In this document: piece by piece, positions 25,182-31,883 of the stretch
Layout of the letters: each line of letters starts with the position of its first letter
Position numbering within the stretch: the first letter of the stretch is position 1
Assembly (NCBI GenBank): GCA_024403515.1
Contig: JAKSRS010000021.1
Location: forward strand, 1-36,374
DNA length: 36,374 bases
Direction of reading: 5' to 3'
Origin: Lachnospiraceae bacterium
Lineage (GTDB): Bacteria > Bacillota > Clostridia > Lachnospirales > Lachnospiraceae
Made by a program: the position numbers and the translations under genes
Notes under the pieces: model-generated
The model's input: the letters and a program-made list of their open reading frames with translations, nothing else
Told to the model about the DNA's origin: nothing
The model's database searches: none

Positions 25182-26513
25182 CTATATATGTAATATTAAT
25201 GTAGCTATTCTAAAGTAAATGATAAGTGAAAGTGCATCTACTATAGTTGTAATGAAAGGACTTGCCATAACAGCAGGGTCAAATCCAATCTTTTTAGCGA
25301 CCATAGGAAGTACGCATCCTACAATCTTGGCAATAAGAACTGCTGCCATAAGTGTCAAACATACAACAGCTGCCACTGCCAAAGTAACGCGGTCAAATAA
25401 AAGAAGTTTGGCAAAGTTACATACTGCAAGTGTAAGACCACAGCATACGGCAACTCTGATTTCTTTCCATATAACCTTAAAAATATCCTTAAAAGCGATT
25501 TCTTCAAGTGAAAGTCCACGAATAATAGTTACGCTTGCCTGTCCACCTGCGTTTCCGCCGGTATCCATAAGCATAGGAATAAATGAAGTAAGTACCACGC
25601 AGGCACTCAAGGCATCTTCAAACTTACTGATGATGCTACCTGTAAATGTTGCGGATACCATGAGTAAGAGTAACCAGGGAATACGCTTTTTCCATGTTTC
25701 AAACACTCCGGTTCTCATGTACGGCTTATCGTTAGGTAAGATAGCGGCCATCATTTCGATATCTTCGGTAGTTTCTTCTACGAGGATATCCATGATATCA
25801 TCGACTGTGATAATACCGACTAAACGGTTTTCATTATCAACAACAGGCATTGATGTAAAGTCGTATTTCTGGAACTGTCTTGCTACTGCTTCCTGGTCCA
25901 TTAAGGTATTAACAGAGATAACGTTGTCGTTCATGATATCCCCGATAATAGCATCAGGATCGGATAAGAGCAGATATCTTAATGCTGCGGTACCAACAAG
26001 CTGGCGACCAGCATCAAGTACATAACATATATTAATTGTTTCGGAATCAACACCAACTTTACGAATACGGTCCAAAGCTTCCCTTACAGTAAGACTTTCT
26101 TTTAAGTCAACGTATTCGACTGTCATGATACTACCGGCTGAATCTTCGGGGTATCTTAAAAGGTGGTTGATATCTCTTCTAGCCTCGGGGTCAACATTTG
26201 CAAGAAGTTTCTTTACAATGTTGGCAGGCATTTCTTCAAAAAGGTCAGTCGCATCATCGGCCATCATGTTATTGATGATGTTGGCAGCATCTTTTTCGGA
26301 AAGTGAAGTAATGATCATCTGCTGATGTTCTACTTCAAGATATGAAAACACGTCAGCTGCAGTGCTTTTAGGTAAAATACGAAAAACCTTTAAAATATCT
26401 TCATCAGATAAGTCCTCCATAACTGCCGCTATATCGACATCGTTTAACTCGGTGAGTCTCTGACGAAGAGTTGTGTACTGCTTGGTTTCTAGTAATTCTT
26501 TAATATCTTCCAT
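25182..26513 (-). CDS. mgtE: Magnesium transporter MgtE
   Basis: 443 residues; the ATG at 26513 follows AAGGA, and a further ATG five bases upstream is out of frame. N-terminal acidic MgtE_N domain (LLETKQYTTLRQRL... MMADDATDLFEEMPANIV), two CBS domains (MTVEYVDLKESLTVREALDR; INDNVISVNTLMDQEAVAR-type), a connecting helix, then five membrane helices with the pore motif PMLMDTGGNAGGQAS. It imports Mg2+ and closes when cytoplasmic Mg2+ rises. It is the first gene of a run with metF and metH, an unusual partner set; a long leader precedes it. Confidence 0.96.
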   Translation of the reverse strand: MEDIKELLETKQYTTLRQRLTELNDVDIAAVMEDLSDEDILKVFRILPKSTAADVFSYLEVEHQQMIITSLSEKDAANIINNMMADDATDLFEEMPANIVKKLLANVDPEARRDINHLLRYPEDSAGSIMTVEYVDLKESLTVREALDRIRKVGVDSETINICYVLDAGRQLVGTAALRYLLLSDPDAIIGDIMNDNVISVNTLMDQEAVARQFQKYDFTSMPVVDNENRLVGIITVDDIMDILVEETTEDIEMMAAILPNDKPYMRTGVFETWKKRIPWLLLLMVSATFTGSIISKFEDALSACVVLTSFIPMLMDTGGNAGGQASVTIIRGLSLEEIAFKDIFKVIWKEIRVAVCCGLTLAVCNFAKLLLFDRVTLAVAAVVCLTLMAAVLIAKIVGCVLPMVAKKIGFDPAVMASPFITTIVDALSLIIYFRIATLILHI

Positions 26514-26679
26514 CGCATTTTCCTTCTTTCGGTTATGATTTTTTGTGCCCACAATCGCGGGAGAGGATTATCAGTTGATATATGACTATGACTCTTCAAA
26601 AAACCACCACCTTTCAGGAAAATTCGAGCTAATATGGCAAATTTTCTCACTGTATTCAGGCCTGTTTCGCCACAAGCCT
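26514..26679 (-). ncRNA. Structured leader of mgtE-metF-metH, class not recognised
   Basis: The transcript starts near 26679 and runs 166 bases to mgtE. It opens with the hairpin AGGCTTG-TGGCGAAA-CAGGCCT-like at 26657-26678, then GAAAATT.../...AATTTTC with a 15-base loop, then GAAAGGTGGTGG, and near the end CCCGC-GATT-GTGGG (26551-26564). No terminator is visible, so regulation, if any, would act on translation or RNA stability. It lacks the conserved M-box, S-box and THF-riboswitch signatures I know, and the cobalamin core is not convincing. Candidate cis-regulatory RNA. Confidence 0.5.
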
Positions 26680-26685
26680 ACACTT

Positions 26686-26714
26686 TAATATACTAAAACA
26701 ACAAAGCAGTGTCA
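26686..26714 (-). promoter_or_regulatory. Promoter of the mgtE-met operon
   Basis: Reverse-strand TTGACA, exactly 17 bases and TATATT. The start falls at the first base pair of the leader hairpin. Confidence 0.88.
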
Positions 26715-26735
26715 ATGTAAAAAGACGCTGCTTTG
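26700..26735. promoter_or_regulatory. Inverted repeat around the mgtE -35 box
   Basis: ACAAAGCAG (26700-26708) and CTGCTTTGT (26727-26735) form perfect 9-bp arms, extended by GTC/GAC with one mismatch. The -35 hexamer lies directly inside the left arm. This could be an operator, or a second terminator for the xylanase gene upstream. Confidence 0.55.
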
Positions 26736-26775
26736 TAAACCCTGATACTTTCTTTTGCCACTTGCTTTTAGGCAA

Positions 26776-26800
26776 AAGAAAAAGCCCCGTAAAACGAGGC
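26776..26800 (-). terminator. Terminator of the xylanase gene
   Basis: Reverse-strand GCCTCGT-TTT-ACGGGGC followed by TTTTTCTTTT, just after the xylanase stop. Confidence 0.85.
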
Positions 26801-26832
26801 TCTCTCCCTTTTATCACTATACTATGAATGTC

Positions 26833-29001
26833 TTACTTTTTCTTTTTACCTAAAACGACAAGGCCTCCTAAAAGTGCACTCAGGCAGGCTATGATAACTA
26901 CTACAACACTAGTGATCATTGTCTTGTTGCTCTTAACTTCAGGTCTGTTTGAATATTCTTCGTTAAGTTCCTGATCTGTCTTTTCAGGTGTATCAGCATT
27001 TTCAATCGAAGTATCTGTTGTTTCTTTTGACTCTTCTACTGCTGCTTCTTTATTTTCATCATCCTTAGAATCATCAGAAGCCTCAGCTTCGGCATCCTCT
27101 GTTTCGGCCTTCTTGGCTTCTTCACTGGCTTTCTTCATATCAAGCATGTGGTCCTTATCAACGAATGACCAGTATGCAGGCTTAACCTGGTAATCATCAT
27201 CGAAAAGAAGTGGACACTGCTTTCCGCCCTGTGAAGCCCCACCGACGTTGTTGCTTGACTGCAGCCATGAAAGCTTATCGATTGTTCCCCAGAAAGTAAA
27301 TCCAACGAAGTTGATTCCATTGTCTCTCATCTGAAGAATCTTTTCATACATCTGGCGATAGCGAAGAGCCTGTCTTGTATACTCTTCAACTTTGGCTTCG
27401 TCTGAACCATCATAAGAATCGGTTTTTAAATCCCATTCTGTAATCATGACTTTATCAACGATTTCAATGTACTTTTTAGCCGCCTGCTCGATCTTATCCT
27501 GCATCATTTCTTTGGCCGAATAATGACCCTGCATTCCCATACCGTCGATACGTGTGCCTTCGGCGTTCTTTACGGCTGTAAGCAAATCGCAAATGCCTTT
27601 AATCTTGTTAAAAGCTGTTTCGTTGTAATCATTGTAGTAAAGATCAAGATCTTTGGGTGCGTACTTGTTGGCGTATCTGAAAGCTTCGATAATATATTCT
27701 TCGCTTCCATATACATGCCACCAGCTTGAATTGCTGCCGTGAGTTGATCTTGATAACTGCTCGTTGGCGTTTTCATTATCTTTTCTGTAGCCTGAACCAT
27801 CAGATACAGCTTCGTTTACGACGTCCCAACCATAGAACATTCCCTGATACTTGCTTTCGGGGCCTGTGAAGTGCTCAAGAACAGTCTTTATGTACCATTC
27901 AAGACGCTTGCTCATTTCTTCCTTGCTAACGTAATCAGCTGAGGGATCATAGTTTTCGTGGAAGAACCACTCGGGAGTCTGAGCATGCCATACAAGCACA
28001 TGACCTCTAACCTTTACAAAGTCATCAGGATGAGCCTGATTCCAGTCATATATAATATCAAGAATCTTTTCAGCTCTTGAAAAATCAGTTTTAGGAGCCA
28101 CAAAAGTTTCACCATTTAAATCTACTTCAACAGTTCCGGGACACTTATCGTTGCTGTAGCCAAACATGGCATCGGGCTTAAGTTCGTTACCGATAGAAAC
28201 AGCGTTAAAGTGATGTGTGACAAGATCCTGAATGTCAAACATCTGAATTTCAGATAATGTTACCGCGCAGCCTACGATGGCATCCTCGCCCATGTCCTTT
28301 TTAACCGCTTCCTTTACAGGAGTAGCGTTCATATCAAGCTTGGTTCCCTTCTGACCTTCCGCAGGAACGAAGTTTTCATCAACAGCATCATCTGAAACAC
28401 GTTCAACAAAAGAAACACCTGCGATATAGAAGTCACCCTTTACGCAGTCTCCCTGACCGTAGTTTGTTCCCTGCTCGATAATTCTAATTACAACTTCTGA
28501 AGCCTCTCCGGCAAAAGAAGGTTCAAAGCATCCTTCATATTTAGTCCATTTTCCAGCCTCAAGAGTTTTAGAAACATCTCCTGAAAGTTCAGCTGACCAT
28601 GAACCTAAGTATGTTGTTTCACCATTTACAGTAAAGAAAGGTGAAAGTTCAACAACTCTTTGCTCCTTAGGAGCATCCTTATATGCATCTGAAAGGCAGG
28701 CCCAGAATGAATAGTCATAGGTCTTACCGGATTCGATCTTGCCGGTTACGTCCTGTGCGAAGCATTCGTAAGCAGCAGTTCTTCCTGAAATAGAAGCATA
28801 TGTCTTAATGCCATCGCCGATTTCTTCATCGGAATCAACAACACTAATAGAAGCACTACCTGCTCCGGCCATCCAGGCTGAAACATCACTATCTGAAAAG
28901 TTACCGTTAGTAATGATTTCTTTGCCATCAGCCATAGCCACAGTACCTACTAATAAAGCACTCAGTGCGCATGTAAGCAAAAACTTAGCAAATTTTTTCA
29001 T
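26833..29001 (-). CDS. Secreted, membrane-anchored GH10 endo-xylanase with CBM22-like module
   Basis: 722 residues from the ATG at 29001 (AAAGG upstream). Signal peptide 1-25 (KKFAKFLLTCALSALLVGTVAMA). Carbohydrate-binding module of the CBM22 type about 27-200 (ITNGNFSDSDVSAWMA). GH10 barrel about 225-625: HVLVWHAQTP, acid/base E397 in DVVNEAVSD, nucleophile E522 in MITEWDLKT. Then an Asp/Glu/Lys/Ala-rich linker (625-690) and a C-terminal membrane helix (about 697-718) ending in KKKK. There is no LPxTG motif, so it should be held by the helix rather than sortase. It cuts the beta-1,4-xylan backbone outside the cell. It is a single gene with its own terminator. Confidence 0.94.
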   Translation of the reverse strand: MKKFAKFLLTCALSALLVGTVAMADGKEIITNGNFSDSDVSAWMAGAGSASISVVDSDEEIGDGIKTYASISGRTAAYECFAQDVTGKIESGKTYDYSFWACLSDAYKDAPKEQRVVELSPFFTVNGETTYLGSWSAELSGDVSKTLEAGKWTKYEGCFEPSFAGEASEVVIRIIEQGTNYGQGDCVKGDFYIAGVSFVERVSDDAVDENFVPAEGQKGTKLDMNATPVKEAVKKDMGEDAIVGCAVTLSEIQMFDIQDLVTHHFNAVSIGNELKPDAMFGYSNDKCPGTVEVDLNGETFVAPKTDFSRAEKILDIIYDWNQAHPDDFVKVRGHVLVWHAQTPEWFFHENYDPSADYVSKEEMSKRLEWYIKTVLEHFTGPESKYQGMFYGWDVVNEAVSDGSGYRKDNENANEQLSRSTHGSNSSWWHVYGSEEYIIEAFRYANKYAPKDLDLYYNDYNETAFNKIKGICDLLTAVKNAEGTRIDGMGMQGHYSAKEMMQDKIEQAAKKYIEIVDKVMITEWDLKTDSYDGSDEAKVEEYTRQALRYRQMYEKILQMRDNGINFVGFTFWGTIDKLSWLQSSNNVGGASQGGKQCPLLFDDDYQVKPAYWSFVDKDHMLDMKKASEEAKKAETEDAEAEASDDSKDDENKEAAVEESKETTDTSIENADTPEKTDQELNEEYSNRPEVKSNKTMITSVVVVIIACLSALLGGLVVLGKKKK

Positions 29002-29244
29002 ATTTTTTCCTTTCGCTCCCACTATAGGGACCAGTGGCTTACACCACTTTCATTTTATAATGGTATTATCCCAATATTTTTACTATAAGACTATTCGATT
29101 ATTGTCCAATTATTACTTAGTTGTTGTTTCTTTTGCTCTTATAATGCATTTAATGGAGGCCAATTTCTCATTTATTGCTATTTTGTCCGTTAAGGATTTA
29201 GTCTTATGGCAGTTATTCTGGTTTGATATCGCCCCGCTTATATA
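29002..29244. other. Upstream region of the xylanase gene
   Basis: AT-rich, no gene found. On the reverse strand TATAAA near 29055-29060 could be a -10, but I see no convincing -35, so activator dependence is possible. The 5' leader holds a small hairpin AGTGG-TGTAAG-CCACT (about 29034-29049). Confidence 0.4.
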
Positions 29245-29275
29245 TTAAAAAATAAAGCACCCCCAAAGGGTGCTT
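29245..29275 (-). terminator. Terminator of yigZ
   Basis: AAGCACCC-CCAA-AGGGTGCTT; the reverse-strand product ends in TATTTTTT. Confidence 0.88.
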
Positions 29276-29282
29276 CATGCGA

Positions 29283-29918
29283 CTAATCTTCTTTTGCCTG
29301 AAAATAAGCCTCACATACTTTATTTATCTCAATCTTGGAAGCAGTGACCGAAATAAGTTTCGCTTCAAGTTCATCGAAATTCTCTACTGAAGTTCTAAAT
29401 ACGAAACAAACCTTATCAGAATATCTTGTGTCAGCAATCTGAACGCCTTCTCTTTCAAGAAGTCTTCTAACCTTCTCGCCCTCAGGATAGTCAGTAATCG
29501 CGTTAACTTCTATTCCAAACTTCATGGTTGCTACAATGCTGGCCTTAAGCCCCAAAGATGTGGCCTCTCTATACATTCCTGCCAAAGGACCGGCGCCCAG
29601 CAAGGTTCCGCCAAAGTATCTTGTAACAACTACAACAACATTTCTAATCCCGGTTTCTTTAATGACTGAGTACATAGGAAGCCCCGCAGTCTGACCAGGT
29701 TCACCATCGTCACTATATTTAACCACATCGCCATCCTTGCCTATAACATAAGCATAGCAGTTGTGGCGCGCGTCATAATATTTCTTTCTTATTGATTCGA
29801 TAAAAGCTTCGGCATCTTCCTTACTCTCTGCCACTGAAACGTTGGCAATAAAGCGGGATTTCTTAAGTTCAGTTTCAGCCGTAGCCCCTTCAACTAATAT
29901 TTTGTAAGGTTCGTTCAT
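29283..29918 (-). CDS. yigZ: YigZ/IMPACT family protein
   Basis: About 211 residues from the ATG at 29918 (TGGAA seven bases upstream); an ATG at 29930 is an alternative. It has KKSRFIANVSVAESKEDAEA, ARHNCYAYVIG, SDDGEPGQTAGLPMYSVIK and VVVVTRYFGGTLLGAGPLAG, which together define the YigZ/UPF0029 family with a C-terminal DUF1949-type domain. The family resembles the IMPACT translation regulators; its molecular function in bacteria is not settled. It is a single gene with a terminator at 29245. Confidence 0.93.
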   Translation of the reverse strand: MNEPYKILVEGATAETELKKSRFIANVSVAESKEDAEAFIESIRKKYYDARHNCYAYVIGKDGDVVKYSDDGEPGQTAGLPMYSVIKETGIRNVVVVVTRYFGGTLLGAGPLAGMYREATSLGLKASIVATMKFGIEVNAITDYPEGEKVRRLLEREGVQIADTRYSDKVCFVFRTSVENFDELEAKLISVTASKIEINKVCEAYFQAKED

Positions 29919-30058
29919 AGTAAATTCCATTCTCTAGATTGAATCTTTGTGTCACGATTTTCATTTATAACCATAGCGATCACTAAACACGAAAAGATTA
30001 TAGCATATAAACCGAATTTTCGCTGTATATAAGTCCAATATCCAACCACTTTTTTCCG

Positions 30059-30087
30059 TTGACAAAAACCCAATAAATTGATAATAT
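30059..30087 (+). promoter_or_regulatory. Promoter of tRNA-Thr
   Basis: TTGACA, 17-base spacer and TAATAT, twelve bases before the tRNA. Confidence 0.9.
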
Positions 30088-30098
30088 ATCCGTTGCAG

Positions 30099-30171
30099 GC
30101 TGCTGTGGCACAGTCGGTAGCGCACATCATTGGTAGTGATGAGGTCACGGGTCCGATTCCCGTCAGCAGCT
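30099..30171 (+). tRNA. tRNA-Thr (anticodon GGT)
   Basis: Acceptor arms GCTGCTG/CAGCAGC pair perfectly; the anticodon stem CATCA/TGATG encloses TTGGTAG, giving GGT; T arm ACGGG-TCCGATT-CCCGT. The 3' CCA is not encoded. Strong promoter upstream and long terminator directly downstream. Confidence 0.95.
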
Positions 30172-30239
30172 CTAAAAAATAAAAACGGTCCGGTTATCAT
30201 GCTTGCATGATTTAACCGAACCGTTTTTATTTTTTAGAG
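30170..30239 (+). terminator. Very long terminator hairpin of tRNA-Thr
   Basis: CTCTAAAAAATAAAAACGGT (30170-30189) and its exact complement at 30220-30239 make 20 perfect pairs, and the inner CGGTTA/TAACCG and TCATG/CATGA continue the stem around CTTG. The U-rich right arm supports terminator function. The first two bases belong to the mature tRNA. Confidence 0.8.
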
Positions 30240-30260
30240 GAGCTAGCGGATATGATGGCA

Positions 30261-30514
30261 TGTGGTTGAGCGGCCGAATGAAGCATCAACCCGCAAAGCG
30301 GGTTGAAGGTGCATGAGGAAGCCAAACCACGGGGACGATTTGCGCGAAGCAATGAGTCCATGCAAAAGAGCCATCGCGAAAAGCACCGTCAAGTTTACTT
30401 GTAAGGGGCTTTTTGTGATGACTCTTTTATACGGCGAATGCCGTGACAGTCATTGAAAACGCAGTTTTCAATGACCTGCATGGACGTTAATTGCGTAGCA
30501 ATTTATGAGCCCCG
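30261..30514. ncRNA. Candidate large structured RNA or ssDNA-folding element
   Basis: No open reading frame fits. About 250 bases are accounted for almost entirely by nested helices: GTGGTT/AACCAC (30262-67 with 30325-30); CAACCCGC-AAA-GCGGGTTG (30287-305); CGGGG/CCCCG (30330-34 with 30510-14); TTGC/GCAA (30340-52); GTCCATGC/GCATGGAC (30356-63 with 30478-85); AAAAGAG/CTCTTTT, CATC/GATG and AAAAGC/GCTTTT in series; CAAGT-TT-ACTTG; ACGGC-GAAT-GCCGT; GTCATTGAAAAC-GCA-GTTTTCAATGAC (12 bp, 30449-75); and AATTGC-GTA-GCAATT (30489-503). Strand is uncertain. It sits between tRNA-Thr and an Rpn fragment. No known class recognised; it could be an ncRNA or a mobile palindromic element. Confidence 0.6.
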
Positions 30515-30613
30515 CATTAAGTTGATCTCAGCTAGTTCCTCTTCGAATTCGTTAACAGATGTGGCAAGTATCGCTTTTTCAATAGCCACATTCAGATTTT
30601 CAATCCGAATTTT
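30503..30613 (-). pseudogene. Rpn-family C-terminal fragment
   Basis: Reverse-strand reading RIENLNVAIEKAILATSV followed by NEFEEELAEINL. This closely matches the C-terminus of the gene fragment at 31884-32228 (NLENLNAAIGRAIIATSISEFEGELTKLNL). Stop codons precede it and no start exists, so about 36 codons of a former PD-(D/E)XK nuclease/transposase (Rpn) gene remain. Its last codons overlap the edge of the structured element. Confidence 0.7.
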
Positions 30614-30621
30614 TTAAGCTC

Positions 30622-30650
30622 TTGTTTTTCGAACATACGTTTGTTATAAT
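30622..30650 (+). promoter_or_regulatory. Promoter of the 30-residue peptide gene
   Basis: TTGTTT, 17-base spacer and a perfect TATAAT. The start falls near 30657, at the shared 5' sequence GTGCTACC, giving a leader of about 100 bases. Confidence 0.88.
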
Positions 30651-30759
30651 AGCATTGGTGCTACCCTACACGGTAGGCGGTTAGCCTCCATCACAAGAGA
30701 CTTAGCTTGTGTTTACATAGAAATCCTTTTAGGAAATCTGGTATAGGAGGTTTGTGCTT

Positions 30760-30852
30760 ATGCTTACAACGGAACTTTTTATAGCCATTATCAGCTTATG
30801 TATTACTTGCTTTGCTCTTGGTTATGCCGTTGGTTCTAAGAGCAAGAAATAG
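30760..30852 (+). CDS. 30-residue hydrophobic peptide, type I toxin-like
   Basis: A small gene with an excellent AGGAGG site nine bases before the ATG. The product reads MLTTELFIAIISLCITCFAL, then GYAVGSKSKK: one membrane-spanning helix with a short basic tail, the shape of small type I toxins and holin-like peptides. The leader can fold CTACC-CTACAC-GGTAG and CACAAG...CTTGTG, and CCTCC at 30685-30689 could mask the ribosome site. A terminator follows immediately, and an antisense transcript converges on it. Toxicity is inferred from architecture; a small membrane regulator is the other possibility. Confidence 0.7.
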   Translation: MLTTELFIAIISLCITCFALGYAVGSKSKK

Positions 30853-30854
30853 AC

Positions 30855-30897
30855 ACAAAAAAAGCCGCCCCGGTCTGGAAAACTGAGCGGCTATTTT
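30855..30897. terminator. Bidirectional terminator shared by peptide mRNA and antisense RNA
   Basis: AGCCGC and GCGGCT arms (30863-68 and 30887-92) with seven A to the left and TATTTTT to the right. Confidence 0.85.
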
Positions 30898-30942
30898 TGC
30901 TAATCACAATATCAGGCTAACCGTCTATCGGTAGCACTTTAT
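30855..30942 (-). ncRNA. Antisense RNA converging on the peptide gene
   Basis: Predicted from the strong reverse promoter at 30949-30977 to the shared terminator, about 88 bases. It begins with a hairpin-forming GTGCTACC-N6-CGGTTAGCCT, which the peptide mRNA also carries near its own 5' end (30658-30687, N12). It overlaps the mRNA only in the terminator region. Confidence 0.65.
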
Positions 30943-30948
30943 GTATAG

Positions 30949-30977
30949 ATATTAGCATTAAACCGCATTCGTGTCAA
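30949..30977 (-). promoter_or_regulatory. Promoter of the antisense RNA
   Basis: Reverse-strand TTGACA, 17-base spacer and TAATAT: closer to consensus in the -35 than the mRNA promoter. Confidence 0.87.
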
Positions 30978-31132
30978 ACATATATTCAACAGTCTTTCCA
31001 ACTCAATTTCCTCTTTTGCGTCTTTTTAGCCACCAAATATTCAAACACAACTTGCGTTTAAACTCAGCCAAAGGAAAAAGCAGTATGAAAAAATTCATCT
31101 TGTAAAAAATGTATACTTAATATAATTTTAAA

Positions 31133-31546
31133 TCACAATATGCTCAGAGCATATTTTTTCAAGCGCTTCGAAAGATTAGTAGTTCCAATAACAGCAGCTT
31201 CTATGCCCATACTTCTAATTTCTTCTATTATATTTGAATAGCCATGGTCATTTGTAACAACTATAATTATATCTAATGCCTTACTTGATTTATAAAGTAA
31301 ATCTTTTATTTGAGAAATAATAACCTTATCGATTTTATTCTTGCAAGCTTTTCCTTCAATGCATTGAATCTTTAATTCTTTATAATTGGCGACAGCTTTG
31401 TCCCATTTTTTCGTACACGGATCGTTTCTTCGCCTAAATACTCTCTGAATTAATACACATCCCTTTTTTCTCGCAACAGCCATTACCTTCTCATAGCACC
31501 TTGCAGGAATGTTCTCCCCATCAATAAATAATGCAATATTAACCAT
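31133..31546 (-). CDS. NYN-domain (PIN-like) protein
   Basis: 137 residues from the ATG at 31546 (AAAGGAG ten bases upstream). It begins MVNIALFIDGENIPARCYEK, the ALFIDGENI strand of NYN/LabA-DUF88 domains, and has IVVTNDHGYSNIIEEIRSMG with the second acidic cluster and GIEAAVIGTTNLSKRLKKYA. It is a single PIN-like nuclease domain that should bind metal with D9 and D/N residues near 100; TND replaces the more usual SD-D pattern. It likely cuts or binds RNA. A long structured leader precedes it. Gene context is a decayed accessory stretch. Confidence 0.87.
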   Translation of the reverse strand: MVNIALFIDGENIPARCYEKVMAVARKKGCVLIQRVFRRRNDPCTKKWDKAVANYKELKIQCIEGKACKNKIDKVIISQIKDLLYKSSKALDIIIVVTNDHGYSNIIEEIRSMGIEAAVIGTTNLSKRLKKYALSIL

Positions 31547-31720
31547 CCCACGTGTTCTCCTTTCGAAACAAAAAAAGCCTATAGACAACCAAACAACGAG
31601 GTGCATTAACGTACCTCTCAATTCGTCAACCTCTTGGTAACCAAGGGTTTACTTTTGGTGTCTTAGACTTCCGCAAGATGGCAAGGCTTAGCCAAACCTT
31701 TTTAATATCTAATTTTATTA
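31547..31720 (-). other. Leader region of the NYN gene with hairpins
   Basis: Reverse-strand hairpins GGC-TAA-GCC, ACC-CTTGG-TTA-CCAAG-AGGT and GAGGT...ACCTC (around 31600-31620) followed by a U run (TTTTTTTG) 22-29 bases before the gene. A TATAAT (about 31721-31726) could be the -10. This may be a structured RNA leader; no class recognised. The stretch 31727-31883 shows no gene. Confidence 0.4.
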
Positions 31721-31883
31721 TAATATTATACTTGAAGCACAAAAAAAGCAAGCATCAAAGTCTCTGTTTTATGAATCAAATAATTTGCTCGCCAAATTAT
31801 CAGTAAGTTTCGTTTACTAAATTCTCGCCAGATTTCTCTGTTAATGATTGATTATTGGTTACTTCGGACAGAACGTCCCAAAA

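Noticed and set aside
26514..26679. M-box, S-box, THF or cobalamin riboswitch, or a T-box, before mgtE
   Set aside because: The conserved core sequences of those classes are not found; GGTGGTGG only faintly recalls a T-box and there is no antiterminator/terminator pair.
26746..26760. Leader peptide (Met-Val-Val-Phe) ahead of mgtE
   Set aside because: Four codons without a clear ribosome site in the leader at GTGGTGG; too short to support.
26833..29001. Sortase-anchored protein
   Set aside because: No LPxTG-like motif precedes the terminal membrane helix.
30261..30514. OLE, GOLLD, ROOL, HEARO, RNase P or tmRNA
   Set aside because: Size and conserved sequence motifs that I know for these do not fit; a tRNA neighbour alone is not enough for ROOL/GOLLD.
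30261..30514. CRISPR array or IS end
   Set aside because: No regularly spaced identical repeats and no transposase gene nearby.
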